A stretch of 64,000 nt of DNA from Bacillus sp. RAR_GA_16 (GTDB lineage: Bacteria; Bacillota; Bacilli; Bacillales; Guptibacillaceae), in assembly GCF_020165985.1 (NCBI RefSeq), contig NZ_JAIUKZ010000010.1:186001-250000 (forward strand), in the 5' to 3' direction. Below are positions 52,958-61,828 of the stretch, piece by piece. Below the pieces are notes generated by a model. That model searched no databases, had not been told where the DNA came from, and saw nothing but the letters and a program-made list of their open reading frames with translations. The position numbers and the translations under genes were made by a program. Position 1 is the stretch's first letter. Each line of letters begins with the position of its first letter.

Positions 52958-54214
52958 ATGGAAAAGGTTAAAAACAGATGGCTAATTGCAGCATCTGCAG
53001 TTGGGATTCATATTTCAATCGGTTCTGTTTATGCATGGAGTAATTTTACCGATCCTCTTATTAACGAATTTGGCTGGTCCGCTAAACAAGTACAGTTTAC
53101 ATTTAGTCTCGCCATTTTATTTTTAGGACTTTCAGCAGCATTCCTCGGTCATTTTGTAGAAAAATACGGTCCAAGGAAAGCTGGGCTTCTTGCAGCTAGC
53201 TTTTTTGGAATCGGTATTTTCGGTTCTGGGTTCGCTGTCAACATGGGCTCTCTTCCCCTTCTTTACATTTTCTATGGAGCGCTTGGAGGAATTGGTCTTG
53301 GCGTTGGCTATATTGCCCCTGTCTCCACATTAGTGAAGTGGTTTCCAGACCGACGTGGTCTTGCGACTGGCCTTGCCATTATGGGCTTCGGCTTCGCTGC
53401 AGCGATCGCAAGTCCTGTCATGGATACATTGATTAAATCAGTGGGAACCGCCAACACCTTTTACATACTTGGAGCAAGTTACTTTATCATAATGGTCGCT
53501 TCTTCTTTGTATTTAGAGAAACCTCCTGAAGACTGGGCGCCTAAAGGGTTCAAAGAAAAACAAAAGCAATCGAAAAAGGCGGGAGATCTATCTCAGTTAA
53601 CGGCGAATGAAGCGATTAAAACATCACGTTTTTATTATTTATGGCTCATGCTTTTTATCAATGTGACATGTGGAATCGCAATTCTTTCTGCTGCAAAACC
53701 ACTGGCACAGGAAAGTATCGGATTATCAACAACGGAAGCGGCTGCGCTTGTAGGTGTCCTTGGGATCTTTAATGGTCTTGGCCGAATAGGTTGGGCATCG
53801 GTTTCCGATTACATCGGGCGTCCAAATACGTATACTACGTTCTTCGTTCTACAAATTGCTCTGTTTGCCCTCCTTCCTCATACGACGACCGCAATCCTGT
53901 TTCAAGTCATGCTAGCGATCGTGTACACATGCTATGGCGGGGGCTTCGCTTCTATTCCAGCTTATATTGGCGACATGTTTGGCACAAAACAACTTGGGGC
54001 CATTCACGGGTACATTCTTACTGCCTGGGCAGCAGCAGGACTTGTCGGTCCGATGTTTGCTGCCTGGATGAAAGATACGACTGGAAGTTACGCTGCAAGC
54101 TTAACTTTTTTTGCCGGTATGTTTGTGGTGGCCCTAATCATTTCGATTGTGATTCGAAAAGATATTCGTAGGCTGCGAAAAGAAAATGAAGTGCCAGCAA
54201 CCGTAAATATGTAG
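52958..54214 (+). CDS. OFA family MFS transporter (oxalate/formate antiporter type)
   Basis: A 418-aa major-facilitator protein with twelve membrane segments. The OFA group exchanges or carries small carboxylates such as oxalate, formate or pyruvate. Features are SIGSVYAWSNFTDPL near the N-terminus, GLGVGYIAPVSTLVKWFPDRRGLATG in the loop between segments four and five, and GRIGWASVSDYIGRP in the middle loop. ATG 52958 lies nine bases after AAAGGAG; ATG 52949 abuts that site. It heads a run of three genes with DUF2294 and the FdhF-like protein. Confidence 0.88.
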   Translation: MEKVKNRWLIAASAVGIHISIGSVYAWSNFTDPLINEFGWSAKQVQFTFSLAILFLGLSAAFLGHFVEKYGPRKAGLLAASFFGIGIFGSGFAVNMGSLPLLYIFYGALGGIGLGVGYIAPVSTLVKWFPDRRGLATGLAIMGFGFAAAIASPVMDTLIKSVGTANTFYILGASYFIIMVASSLYLEKPPEDWAPKGFKEKQKQSKKAGDLSQLTANEAIKTSRFYYLWLMLFINVTCGIAILSAAKPLAQESIGLSTTEAAALVGVLGIFNGLGRIGWASVSDYIGRPNTYTTFFVLQIALFALLPHTTTAILFQVMLAIVYTCYGGGFASIPAYIGDMFGTKQLGAIHGYILTAWAAAGLVGPMFAAWMKDTTGSYAASLTFFAGMFVVALIISIVIRKDIRRLRKENEVPATVNM

Positions 54215-54247
54215 GATAAGACCAACTTGATAAGAAGGTAGGACAGT

Positions 54248-54610
54248 ATGACGAAGTATGAAGCAGAATTCAGCAATCTTGTTCGTTCTTTCCGGAAGAA
54301 ACACATGGGCAAAGGACCTAGTAAAATTACAACGACCTTTTGTAAAAACTGGGCGATTTGTGAAATGGAAGGAAACCTTTCACCAGTTGAAAAATTCATT
54401 GCTAGCGCAGATGACGGCAAGCAAATGCTCCGAGCTGCAAGAACGGAAATGGTGAAAGAAATGTACCGCAATCATCCTCCTGTTCAAATGGAGGAGTTTC
54501 TCGAAAGTAAATTCCTTGATCTCTTTGTCGATATCGATATTGACCGCGATTTCGGAATGTCGATTTTTGTATTTGATCAAAACATCGAAGAAAAAATGAA
54601 GATTTCTTAA
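54248..54610 (+). CDS. DUF2294 family protein
   Basis: A 120-aa soluble protein with the DUF2294 pattern GKGPSKITTTFCKNWAIC (about 22-39) and a central LRAARTEMVKEMY. Proteins of this family are often next to formate dehydrogenase genes, as here. No enzymatic motif is visible. ATG 54248 follows AGGTAGGA. It lies 33 nt after the transporter gene and before the second leader. Confidence 0.85.
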   Translation: MTKYEAEFSNLVRSFRKKHMGKGPSKITTTFCKNWAICEMEGNLSPVEKFIASADDGKQMLRAARTEMVKEMYRNHPPVQMEEFLESKFLDLFVDIDIDRDFGMSIFVFDQNIEEKMKIS

Positions 54611-54614
54611 TAAG

Positions 54615-54663
54615 AACCAGAATGGTTAGGCACTTGGTAGCGACCCTGCTAAAGACTCAACCA
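54615..54663 (+). promoter_or_regulatory. Leader RNA motif, copy 3, between DUF2294 and the FdhF-like gene
   Basis: P1: TGGTT (54623-54627) with AACCA (54659-54663). P2: GGTAG (54636-54640), loop CGACC, CTGCT (54646-54650). Directly upstream AACCA (54615-54619) could pair with the same TGGTT, so P1 has a rival hairpin. The 3' strand of P1 shares ACCA with the terminator arm. Confidence 0.65.
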
Positions 54664-54703
54664 CCGTTTTTCCGTTACATGCGACGGAGGAACGGTGGTT
54701 TTT
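54660..54703 (+). terminator. Leader terminator before the FdhF-like gene
   Basis: ACCACCGTT / AACGGTGGT, 9-bp stem (54660-54668 and 54691-54699), inner CCGT / ACGG, followed by T5. Confidence 0.85.
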
Positions 54704-54736
54704 CATTTATGAACATCAATTAGAGGAGTGAACCAC

Positions 54737-57097
54737 ATGGGTGAAACAAAGCATCAAGGACCAATTAAAGCAACAAAGAAACCACAGCCAAAACACTGGG
54801 TAAGTCCAATACCCTTTGGATTAGGTAAAGTGAAGCCACAGCATTTTCGTGATACTGCGAAAATCGCATGGGAAAACCGAGACAATATAGGATATGCAAC
54901 GCGAATTTTAACACAGGGCGTTTGTGATGGATGTGCACTAGGTGTTTCAGGACTATATGATCAAACGTTAAAAGGGCCTCATGTCTGTACAACAAGACTC
55001 AATGTTCTTAGACTAAACACAATGCCTGCTATTAATGAAGATATTTTACATTCTGATATGAACGAGCTTCGTCAATACAGCAGTACCGAGCTCAGGAAAT
55101 TAGGGCGCATCCCTTATCCGTTAATTCGTCGTAAGGGCGAAAATCGGTTTTCTCGTCTGACTTGGGACGATGCAATGGACCTGATCGCCAATAAGATGAA
55201 AAAGCTTGATCCGAAGCAGTACGCTTTTTATTTAACATCTAGAGGTATTACGAATGAATCCTATTACGTTGCAGCAAAAGTCGCTCGTTTTCTTGGCACA
55301 AACCATATTGATAATGCGTCACGTATTTGTCATTCACCGAGTAAAACGGCTTTAAAACGTTCAATCGGTGTCGGGGCATCCACTGTGAATTACCAGGATT
55401 GGTTTGGAACGGATGTCTTAATGTTCTGGGGAAGTGTCGCATCGAATAGTTCCCCTGTCTCCACAAAATACATGCTTGAAGCGAAAAAAAGAGGCACGAA
55501 AATCATTATGGTCAATCCTTATAAAGAGCCTGCCATGGATAAATATTGGATTCCTTCTAACGGAGAATCAGCGTTATTTGGAACCAAATTGGCGGATGAC
55601 TTTTATCAGGTGAATGTTGGTGGAGATATTGCTTTTATGCACGGGATTATGAAGCACTGGTTTGAAATGGAAGAAGAAGAACATGGTTCTGCCATCAATC
55701 ATTCTTTCGTCCAAAAGCATGTGAACGGCTATGAAGAGTTAAAAGCCAATGTAGACCTGCAATCATGGGAAGAGATCGTTCACTCTTCTGGTATCACAAA
55801 AGAACGGATGATCGAACTCTCTCGTCTCCTTGCAAAAAGTAAGAGCGCTGTTTTTGCATGGGCGCTTGGTTTAACCATGCATTCCTTCGCGACAGATAAC
55901 ATTTCCCAAGTCGCTAATCTCGCTCTACTCCGAGGTTTTCTTGGAAAGAAAAATAGTGGCCTCATGCCTTTCCGAGGCCATTCTTCTGTGCAGGGATCTG
56001 GAGAAATGGGTGCTGATCCCTTTGTTTTACCTGGTGGAGGCTTTGACGCCAACAACATTCGCCGGATGGAACAAGTATGGGGATTCGAGCTACCAAAATG
56101 GCAGGGTGATATCGTTGGGGTGACCTTAGAAAACATCGTCCTTCCAGAAGATCACGAGCGAAAGATTAAGCTTTATTACTTATCTGGTGGAAACTTCCTC
56201 GAAACGATGCCTGATCCTGATTTTATCGAAAAAGCCCTTTCGGAATTAGAGATCCGCGTTCATCAGGATATTATTCTGAACACTTCTACTCTGGTCGATG
56301 CGAAAGAAGCAGTCATTGTGCTGCCTGCTCGAACAAGATACGAACAAGAAGGTGGCGGCACTTCTACTTCAACCGAGCGAATGGTTTACTTTTCGCCCGA
56401 AATAGAAGGCAATCAAAATCAAGTGGAAGAAGCGCGTTCAGAATGGAAAATCTATCTTGACCTTGCTAAGCGCGTTAAGCCAGAGACAGCTCACTTTGTT
56501 GATTTCAAAACAGGACAGGAGATTCGAAATGAAATAGCGATTGCCAATCGAGATTATGACGGCGTTCAACACTTATCTAAGAAAGGTGATGTTTTCCAAT
56601 GGGGTGGTGCCTGGTTATGTGAAGGCGGCATCTGCCCTACTCCAGATGGAAAAGGAAATCTTGTTCCTGTTGAGATCCCTGATCTTGGTAAAAAAGAGGG
56701 GCAATTTATCGTCACCTCAAGACGCGGAAAACAATTTAACTCGATGGTTTATAAAGAAACCGACCCTTTCAACAAAGCAGAGCGATACGACGTGCTGATG
56801 AATGCCGATGATGCAAGCAGACTAAGCATCACGGAAGGGGAAGGAATCGTCGTTTACAATGGATTTGGTGTTTTTCAAGGAAGAGCGAAGTTTGTTGATA
56901 TTGCAAGTGGGAATCTAGAGGTACATTTTCCCGAAGGAAACTTCCTCTTACCAAGAGGTCGTTATGAAAAATACGCTGGTATTCCTGATTACAACATTAC
57001 GGTAACCGTTGAAAAAGCGGATCGCTTTAACGCTAGAAAAGACGTGCAATACCAGGAGAAAGAAATCGAAGATCTAGAAGTGAATGCACCAGTCTGA
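54737..57097 (+). CDS. FdhF/YdeP family molybdopterin oxidoreductase (formate dehydrogenase-like)
   Basis: A 786-aa molybdenum enzyme of the bis-MGD type. Its N-terminus has GVCDGCALGVSG (about 61-72), a short Cys cluster of the YdeP group, and it lacks the long iron-sulfur extension of NAD-linked formate dehydrogenases. Molybdopterin dinucleotide binding segments are RGITNESYYVAAKVARFLGT, FWGSVASNSSPV and DPFVLPGGGFDANN. Formate is the usual guess for the substrate, but the YdeP group is not proven. ATG 54737 follows AGAGGAG. Two hairpins follow it. Confidence 0.85.
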   Translation: MGETKHQGPIKATKKPQPKHWVSPIPFGLGKVKPQHFRDTAKIAWENRDNIGYATRILTQGVCDGCALGVSGLYDQTLKGPHVCTTRLNVLRLNTMPAINEDILHSDMNELRQYSSTELRKLGRIPYPLIRRKGENRFSRLTWDDAMDLIANKMKKLDPKQYAFYLTSRGITNESYYVAAKVARFLGTNHIDNASRICHSPSKTALKRSIGVGASTVNYQDWFGTDVLMFWGSVASNSSPVSTKYMLEAKKRGTKIIMVNPYKEPAMDKYWIPSNGESALFGTKLADDFYQVNVGGDIAFMHGIMKHWFEMEEEEHGSAINHSFVQKHVNGYEELKANVDLQSWEEIVHSSGITKERMIELSRLLAKSKSAVFAWALGLTMHSFATDNISQVANLALLRGFLGKKNSGLMPFRGHSSVQGSGEMGADPFVLPGGGFDANNIRRMEQVWGFELPKWQGDIVGVTLENIVLPEDHERKIKLYYLSGGNFLETMPDPDFIEKALSELEIRVHQDIILNTSTLVDAKEAVIVLPARTRYEQEGGGTSTSTERMVYFSPEIEGNQNQVEEARSEWKIYLDLAKRVKPETAHFVDFKTGQEIRNEIAIANRDYDGVQHLSKKGDVFQWGGAWLCEGGICPTPDGKGNLVPVEIPDLGKKEGQFIVTSRRGKQFNSMVYKETDPFNKAERYDVLMNADDASRLSITEGEGIVVYNGFGVFQGRAKFVDIASGNLEVHFPEGNFLLPRGRYEKYAGIPDYNITVTVEKADRFNARKDVQYQEKEIEDLEVNAPV

Positions 57098-57109
57098 CTG
57101 GTGCATTCA
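57081..57109 (+). terminator. Hairpin over the stop of the FdhF-like gene
   Basis: GAATGCACCAGT / ACTGGTGCATTC, 12-bp perfect stem, covering the stop codon. T tract weak. Confidence 0.6.
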
Positions 57110-57112
57110 TAC

Positions 57113-57146
57113 AACACCCCTATCGTTAGTTAAGATAGGGGTGTTT
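57113..57146 (+). terminator. Terminator after the FdhF-like gene
   Basis: AACACCCCTATC / GATAGGGGTGTT, 12-bp stem, short T tract. Confidence 0.8.
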
Positions 57147-57237
57147 GATGTGCTTTTCCTCCTTGAAAATTGTTTCTAAAAGGTGGAAATAGGCTATGTT
57201 AAACACTAAACAATTTATTCAGGAGTAGGAGTCGTCT

Positions 57238-58875
57238 ATGAAATATCAATCGCTGTATCGAATTAGTGTAATCGTTTGGATGTCTGTTAAGTTCTTTCTT
57301 CAATTAGAACGATTCCGTAGAAAAAGCAAACATTCCTGGGACCAGGAACAATGGCAGAAGCTATTAAAAAAACAAGCGAGAGAATACAAGGAAAAAGCGA
57401 TTCGTCTTGAGGGATTACTCGTGAAACTTGGTCAATTTCTTGCAACAAGAGCTGACATTCTTCCAAAAGTTTTTCTGGAAGAAATTGAAGATCTTGTGGA
57501 TCGCGTTCCTTCATTTTCATGGGAAAAAGCGAAACAAATTCTTGAAGATGAATGGTCAGCTGATTATAAAGATGTTATCGACAATCTTTCGGATCGCCCG
57601 ATTGCCTCTGCCTCTATTGGCCAAGTATACCGAGCAACATTAAAAACAGGAGAAGATGTGGCGATCAAAATACGCCGTCCAAACATACGCAAGATTATTC
57701 GCGCTGACTTCCAAGCCCTTCGTATCGTATTCTGGCTGATGGATAAGTTCACATCATACGGCAAGCAGCTTGATTTAAGCAGGTTATATGAAGAAGTTCG
57801 TCATGTGATTGAAGATGAACTTGATTTTAAGAAAGAATTGAAAAATGGCCTTCACTTTAAGGAGCGCTACAGTGAGAGTCCAGGCTATCGTGTACCACAT
57901 TACGTGCCAGAATGGTCCACGAAAAAAGTGCTCGTCATGGAATGGATGGAAGGTGCACGCATCACAAACCTTTCTTATATTGATGAGAAGAATCTTGATC
58001 GTAAAGAACTTGCCCGTAAACTGTTAAAGGGGTATCTTGAACAGCTTCTTCAAGAAGGGCAATTTCACGCAGATCCTCACTCGGGTAACCTTCTTATTCA
58101 AGAAGATGGCACTATCGTTTTCATCGATTTTGGTATGGTTGGACACATTGAAGCTAGAGATGCTCTGTCCATTCGAAAGCTCATTACAGGAATCGTACTA
58201 AGTCAGTACAGTGATGTTACAGAGGCGCTTGACGAATTGCGTTTCCTTCTACCCAACTCCGACAAAAGACAGATCGAGAAAGCCATCAAAACACTCGTTA
58301 CCTTATTCATTGAACAGGATCTTACGATGATGGATGAAGATACGGCAGAGCAAGTATTAAAAGAAGTGCAAACGCTCGTAAATAAGCAGCCTATCCAATT
58401 ACCGAGTGAATTCGCTTTTCTCGGACGAGCCATTTCAACCATTGTCGGTATTCTTTATACGTTGGATCCTAAAATTGATTTAATTGAAGAAGGCAAGCCC
58501 ATCGTTCAAGAGTGGATCAATCGCGAAGAATCAGCTGATCATCGCTATGACCCGAAAAAGCTTCTTAAGCAGCTTTATGCCAGCATTTCTTCAATCGAGA
58601 ACCCGCTCGATCGACTTTCAAATGAATTTCATGACCATCGACAGTGGAAGGAAAACTTAAAACAACGTGAAGTTCAATCGAGAAGCATGCTATGGAATAA
58701 ACATTATGCGTTTATCCTCTTTTGCTTCAGTTCCATTGGGTTCTTTATAAGTCTAGCTCTTGACATACACTCCCTCTTCCTCTCTACTAGCATGACTGGA
58801 GGCATTTCATTTCTCATCATTCTTTTCATTGTGGCTATGGAAAAACGACTTTGGAACAAAAAGGAGAATTCATGA
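57238..58875 (+). CDS. ABC1/AarF (UbiB-like) kinase family protein
   Basis: A 545-aa atypical kinase-like ATPase. The KxGQ motif LVKLGQFLATRADILP (about 61-76), the Ala-rich nucleotide loop IASASIGQVYRA, VAIKIRRPN, QFHADPHSGN (catalytic loop) and VFIDFGMVGH (metal loop) are present; two C-terminal membrane segments (about 485-525) anchor it. In E. coli UbiB assists ubiquinone synthesis; in Firmicutes the role is unclear. ATG 57238 follows AGGAG. Overlaps the next gene by four bases. Confidence 0.9.
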   Translation: MKYQSLYRISVIVWMSVKFFLQLERFRRKSKHSWDQEQWQKLLKKQAREYKEKAIRLEGLLVKLGQFLATRADILPKVFLEEIEDLVDRVPSFSWEKAKQILEDEWSADYKDVIDNLSDRPIASASIGQVYRATLKTGEDVAIKIRRPNIRKIIRADFQALRIVFWLMDKFTSYGKQLDLSRLYEEVRHVIEDELDFKKELKNGLHFKERYSESPGYRVPHYVPEWSTKKVLVMEWMEGARITNLSYIDEKNLDRKELARKLLKGYLEQLLQEGQFHADPHSGNLLIQEDGTIVFIDFGMVGHIEARDALSIRKLITGIVLSQYSDVTEALDELRFLLPNSDKRQIEKAIKTLVTLFIEQDLTMMDEDTAEQVLKEVQTLVNKQPIQLPSEFAFLGRAISTIVGILYTLDPKIDLIEEGKPIVQEWINREESADHRYDPKKLLKQLYASISSIENPLDRLSNEFHDHRQWKENLKQREVQSRSMLWNKHYAFILFCFSSIGFFISLALDIHSLFLSTSMTGGISFLIILFIVAMEKRLWNKKENS

Positions 58876-59117
58876 TGGATCAAACTAAAGTAATGAAGGA
58901 GACAACTGAAAAGGTAGGTCGAAAAGAGGTCAAAATAGAAGGTCTTCAAGATGGCTATCGCATTACAGTAAAAGAAAACGAGGAAAAATTAAAACAAAAT
59001 CGCCGGGTAGGGGGTGCGTTTATCAACCTTTTAAAACAACTTGAAAAAGCTGGCTATCGATTACCTTTTCCTTTTTCTTGGATTTTACGTTTTTGGAATC
59101 GGTATTCAAGACCTTAA
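58872..59117 (+). CDS. Small protein downstream of the ABC1 kinase, 81 aa
   Basis: ATG 58872 overlaps the stop of the kinase gene (ATGA) and lies behind AAAGGAG. A charged helical part (1-55) ends in an aromatic, membrane-seeking tail (PFPFSWILRFWNRY). Translational coupling suggests a role with the ABC1 kinase, but the family is unknown to me. Confidence 0.6.
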   Translation: MMDQTKVMKETTEKVGRKEVKIEGLQDGYRITVKENEEKLKQNRRVGGAFINLLKQLEKAGYRLPFPFSWILRFWNRYSRP

Positions 59118-59229
59118 AAAAGCTAGTCCCCTCTCATTTCTTATTTTCACACTCACACCTTATTGATACAATGAAAAATAAGGGAAAAGTCACCGTTAAA
59201 GAAATGACAAGTATGAAAGGATGTTGATT

Positions 59230-60030
59230 GTGGAAAAATCTCAGGCTGCTGCCCTCATTACAAAAGTAAGAGAGGCCTCCCCTCTCATTCATAATATAAC
59301 GAATACAGTCGTAACGAACTTTACAGCGAACGGCTTACTCGCAACAGGTGCAAGCCCTGTTATGGCTTATGCAAAAGAAGAAGTGGCGGATATGGTGAAA
59401 ATATCTGGTGCGCTTGTTTTAAATATTGGTACATTAACGAAGGATCTAGTGGATGCGATGATTATTGCTGGAAAAGCGGCAAATGAATTGCATATCCCTG
59501 TTGTACTCGATCCTGTCGGAGCTGGTGCTACTCCTTATCGAACGACAACTTCTCGGCGTCTACTCAAAGAAGTGGACGTGCAGTATCTACGAGGAAATGC
59601 CGCAGAAATTGCAAATATTGCAGGAAAACAGTGGACAATCAAAGGCGTTGATGCGGCGGAAGGAGAAGGAAATACCGAAATCCTTGCCAAAAAAGCAGCT
59701 AAGATGTTCGGCTGTACGGTGATCGTTACCGGTGCAATTGATGTTATTTCTAATGGTGAAGCAACCCTTAAGCTTGCCAATGGTCACCCAATCTTAACTA
59801 AGGTAACTGGCACTGGGTGTCTCCTCTCCTCTCTTCTTGGGGCATTTGCAGCGGTTGAAGAAGATCCCATGCTAGCTGCTTATGGCGCGCTTAGTTTTTA
59901 TGGTGTGGCAAGTGAAAAAGCGGCAGATCATATTGAAAATCGACCGGGAGATTTTCAAATTGCCCTTATAAATCAACTTTCTCTTATAACCTCAAAGGAC
60001 ATAGAGGAATCAATTCACCTAGTCCCATAA
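59230..60030 (+). CDS. thiM: Hydroxyethylthiazole kinase
   Basis: A 266-aa enzyme that phosphorylates hydroxyethylthiazole for thiamine salvage. Motifs are PLIHNITNTVVTNFTANGLLATGASP near the start, LDPVGAGATPYR, and KVTGTGCLLSSLLGAFAAVEEDP with the catalytic Cys. GTG 59230 lies nine bases after AAAGG. It stands alone, without thiD or thiE and without a TPP riboswitch I can see. Confidence 0.95.
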   Translation: MEKSQAAALITKVREASPLIHNITNTVVTNFTANGLLATGASPVMAYAKEEVADMVKISGALVLNIGTLTKDLVDAMIIAGKAANELHIPVVLDPVGAGATPYRTTTSRRLLKEVDVQYLRGNAAEIANIAGKQWTIKGVDAAEGEGNTEILAKKAAKMFGCTVIVTGAIDVISNGEATLKLANGHPILTKVTGTGCLLSSLLGAFAAVEEDPMLAAYGALSFYGVASEKAADHIENRPGDFQIALINQLSLITSKDIEESIHLVP

Positions 60031-60069
60031 ACGAAAGAGGAGCGTAACAGTTACGCTCCTCTTTCGTTT
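60030..60069 (+). terminator. Terminator after thiM
   Basis: AACGAAAGAGGAGCGTAA / TTACGCTCCTCTTTCGTT, 18-bp stem with a short loop. Confidence 0.8.
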
Positions 60070-60099
60070 AACGATCCGGATTGCCTTATTGAATTTTGC

Positions 60100-60309
60100 T
60101 TAACCACGGGCTATAAAATAAAGATCCTCCACACCTTTAAACGTATAAACAACTTTCTCAAGCAACGGATGAAAGTAGACAATTAGATAATCTCCGCTTC
60201 GATCGATGATTCGTTTACCCGATTGGTATACCGGATAATCTTGCATGGTGCATGATTCTACTTCGATTTCGGAAGTGATCCACTCTATCACTTTTGCTTC
60301 CTCATCCAT
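60100..60309 (-). CDS. Small hypothetical protein, 69 aa
   Basis: An acidic, beta-rich soluble protein starting MDEEAKVIEWITSEIEV. ATG 60309 follows AGGGGGAA. No family recognised. Confidence 0.55.
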   Translation of the reverse strand: MDEEAKVIEWITSEIEVESCTMQDYPVYQSGKRIIDRSGDYLIVYFHPLLEKVVYTFKGVEDLYFIARG

Positions 60310-60458
60310 CGCTTCCCCCTTGAGACATTACTTATCTATGAATGGTAGCTAGCAAATCTTCCATGATGTAATTTACACATTCACATCAAGCGCTCATATC
60401 ACATTTATGTATGTCTCTCCCACTCTTCCACATTCTAGACATTCCTAAACACATAGGA

Positions 60459-60486
60459 AAACCTGAAGCATGCATGCTTCAGGTTT
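60459..60486 (-). terminator. Terminator of the 84-aa gene
   Basis: AAACCTGAAGCATG / CATGCTTCAGGTTT, a perfect 28-bp palindrome with little or no loop. Confidence 0.75.
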
Positions 60487-60490
60487 CTTC

Positions 60491-60745
60491 TTAAAATAAG
60501 AGACCAATGATCCCCGCCAAAATACCTAGCACAATAGCAAGGATAAACCAGATCAATGCAAGGATGATGATTAGCCAACCAATACCTTTTCTACCAGTTT
60601 GAATAAAGTAGATCCCAAGAACGATCGGACCAAAAATCAACCCGAGAATCGCCCAGAAAAAAGAGCTTTTATCCCGTTTTTTCGCATCTACAAATAAATA
60701 AATCGCAATCACAATATTAAGAATTAATCCAAAAGATAGTTCCAC
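60491..60745 (-). CDS. Small membrane protein, 84 aa
   Basis: Three predicted membrane segments (about 5-20, 28-48, 54-82) with a KKRDKSS loop after the first and GRKGIG before the last. GTG 60745 follows GAGGTGAG. Function unknown. Confidence 0.65.
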   Translation of the reverse strand: MELSFGLILNIVIAIYLFVDAKKRDKSSFFWAILGLIFGPIVLGIYFIQTGRKGIGWLIIILALIWFILAIVLGILAGIIGLLF

Positions 60746-60810
60746 TCGCTCACCTCATTTCTATTCTAAAAAAAAGGTTCCCTAAAGTCCGTCTCTTTAA
60801 ACCGGATCTC

Positions 60811-61659
60811 CTATACATGAATCATTAACGTATCAAACGCAAATGAAATCTTTTTATCGTGCGAAAGCGTTTCTTCCACTTTTTTGAGATCGTCAAAGCT
60901 TAACTGATCAGGTTCTTCAAGATGGGTTAAATACACTTCCTTGACCTGAAGTTTCTCAATGATCGCAAGTGTTTGGCGAAATGTCGCTTCTTCTTTCAAA
61001 ACAGGGTGATCGGCACTAATCTGTCGCTCTCCTGTTAAAGGGTGAAATTCACAGATGCCAGTTGGCAAGATCGCCACATCCAATTCACCAAGATTAGGTG
61101 GCTCCCACCCATAAAGTTCATCTGGAGCAATCAAAACACGTTTACCCTCCCCTTCAAACAAAAAAGCATAGACGTAGTCCTCTGACAAACGAAAAGGTGT
61201 AATCGTTACATCATGAATGGTTACGTTTTGCCCATCTTTTAGCATGTGAAGCGCTATGTACTCCTGACTTTCAAAGAAAGCGAGATGTTCACCCGTACCT
61301 AATCTTGATTGAAAATCGATGGCCACTTGCTCTGGCAAGTAAACGTCCGTCGTTGTTCCTTTTGGAGGGTGATTGCTCCAATCCGCATTGACCGATTCCA
61401 ATACACGCCTCCCCATCACATGATCGGGATGCCAATGGGAATAAAATACGCCGTCAATCGTTGAAATTTGCGATCGATTTAACTGCATATAGCTATCTTC
61501 AGGTGTATCAATGAGCACGTTAGGTCCATGAACAAAAACACTCGGACCTGATCGGCTGTAAGGGACACCTTTCTTTCTTGCTTCGATGCAAACAGCACAT
61601 TGACAAAGCGGGCGTGGAATGGCCATCGCACCACCCGTACCTAGAAATTCTATTTTCAT
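60811..61659 (-). CDS. MBL-fold metallo-hydrolase (PhnP-like)
   Basis: A 282-aa metallo-beta-lactamase-fold enzyme. The metal motif is SHWHPDHVMG (HxHxDH), an N-terminal CQCAVCIEA cluster resembles the extra zinc site of PhnP, and later metal ligands lie in THLEEPDQ. A phosphodiesterase activity is likely. ATG 61659 has AGGAGAAG upstream. Confidence 0.85.
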   Translation of the reverse strand: MKIEFLGTGGAMAIPRPLCQCAVCIEARKKGVPYSRSGPSVFVHGPNVLIDTPEDSYMQLNRSQISTIDGVFYSHWHPDHVMGRRVLESVNADWSNHPPKGTTTDVYLPEQVAIDFQSRLGTGEHLAFFESQEYIALHMLKDGQNVTIHDVTITPFRLSEDYVYAFLFEGEGKRVLIAPDELYGWEPPNLGELDVAILPTGICEFHPLTGERQISADHPVLKEEATFRQTLAIIEKLQVKEVYLTHLEEPDQLSFDDLKKVEETLSHDKKISFAFDTLMIHV

Positions 61660-61828
61660 TTTTCTTCTCCTCTCTCCTTATTTGGTATTCTTTTCCTTCG
61701 CTTCATTCTATCATTTTCTTTTGCTTGAAAAAGAAACTTTTTAAGAATTCGTCACAAAAAAGACAGTTTAGTACGAAAATAGGAGGGAAAAGTCATCGTA
61801 GATGAAAATAGAAGGAGGATGTTTGATT

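Noticed and set aside
57191-57199. A second GGCTATGTT, as at the MITE end
   Set aside because: No matching AACATAGCC partner or flanking duplication nearby; chance or a solo end.
59118-59229. A TPP riboswitch before thiM
   Set aside because: The gap is only 112 nt and shows no CUGAGA or GGGAAC-type core.
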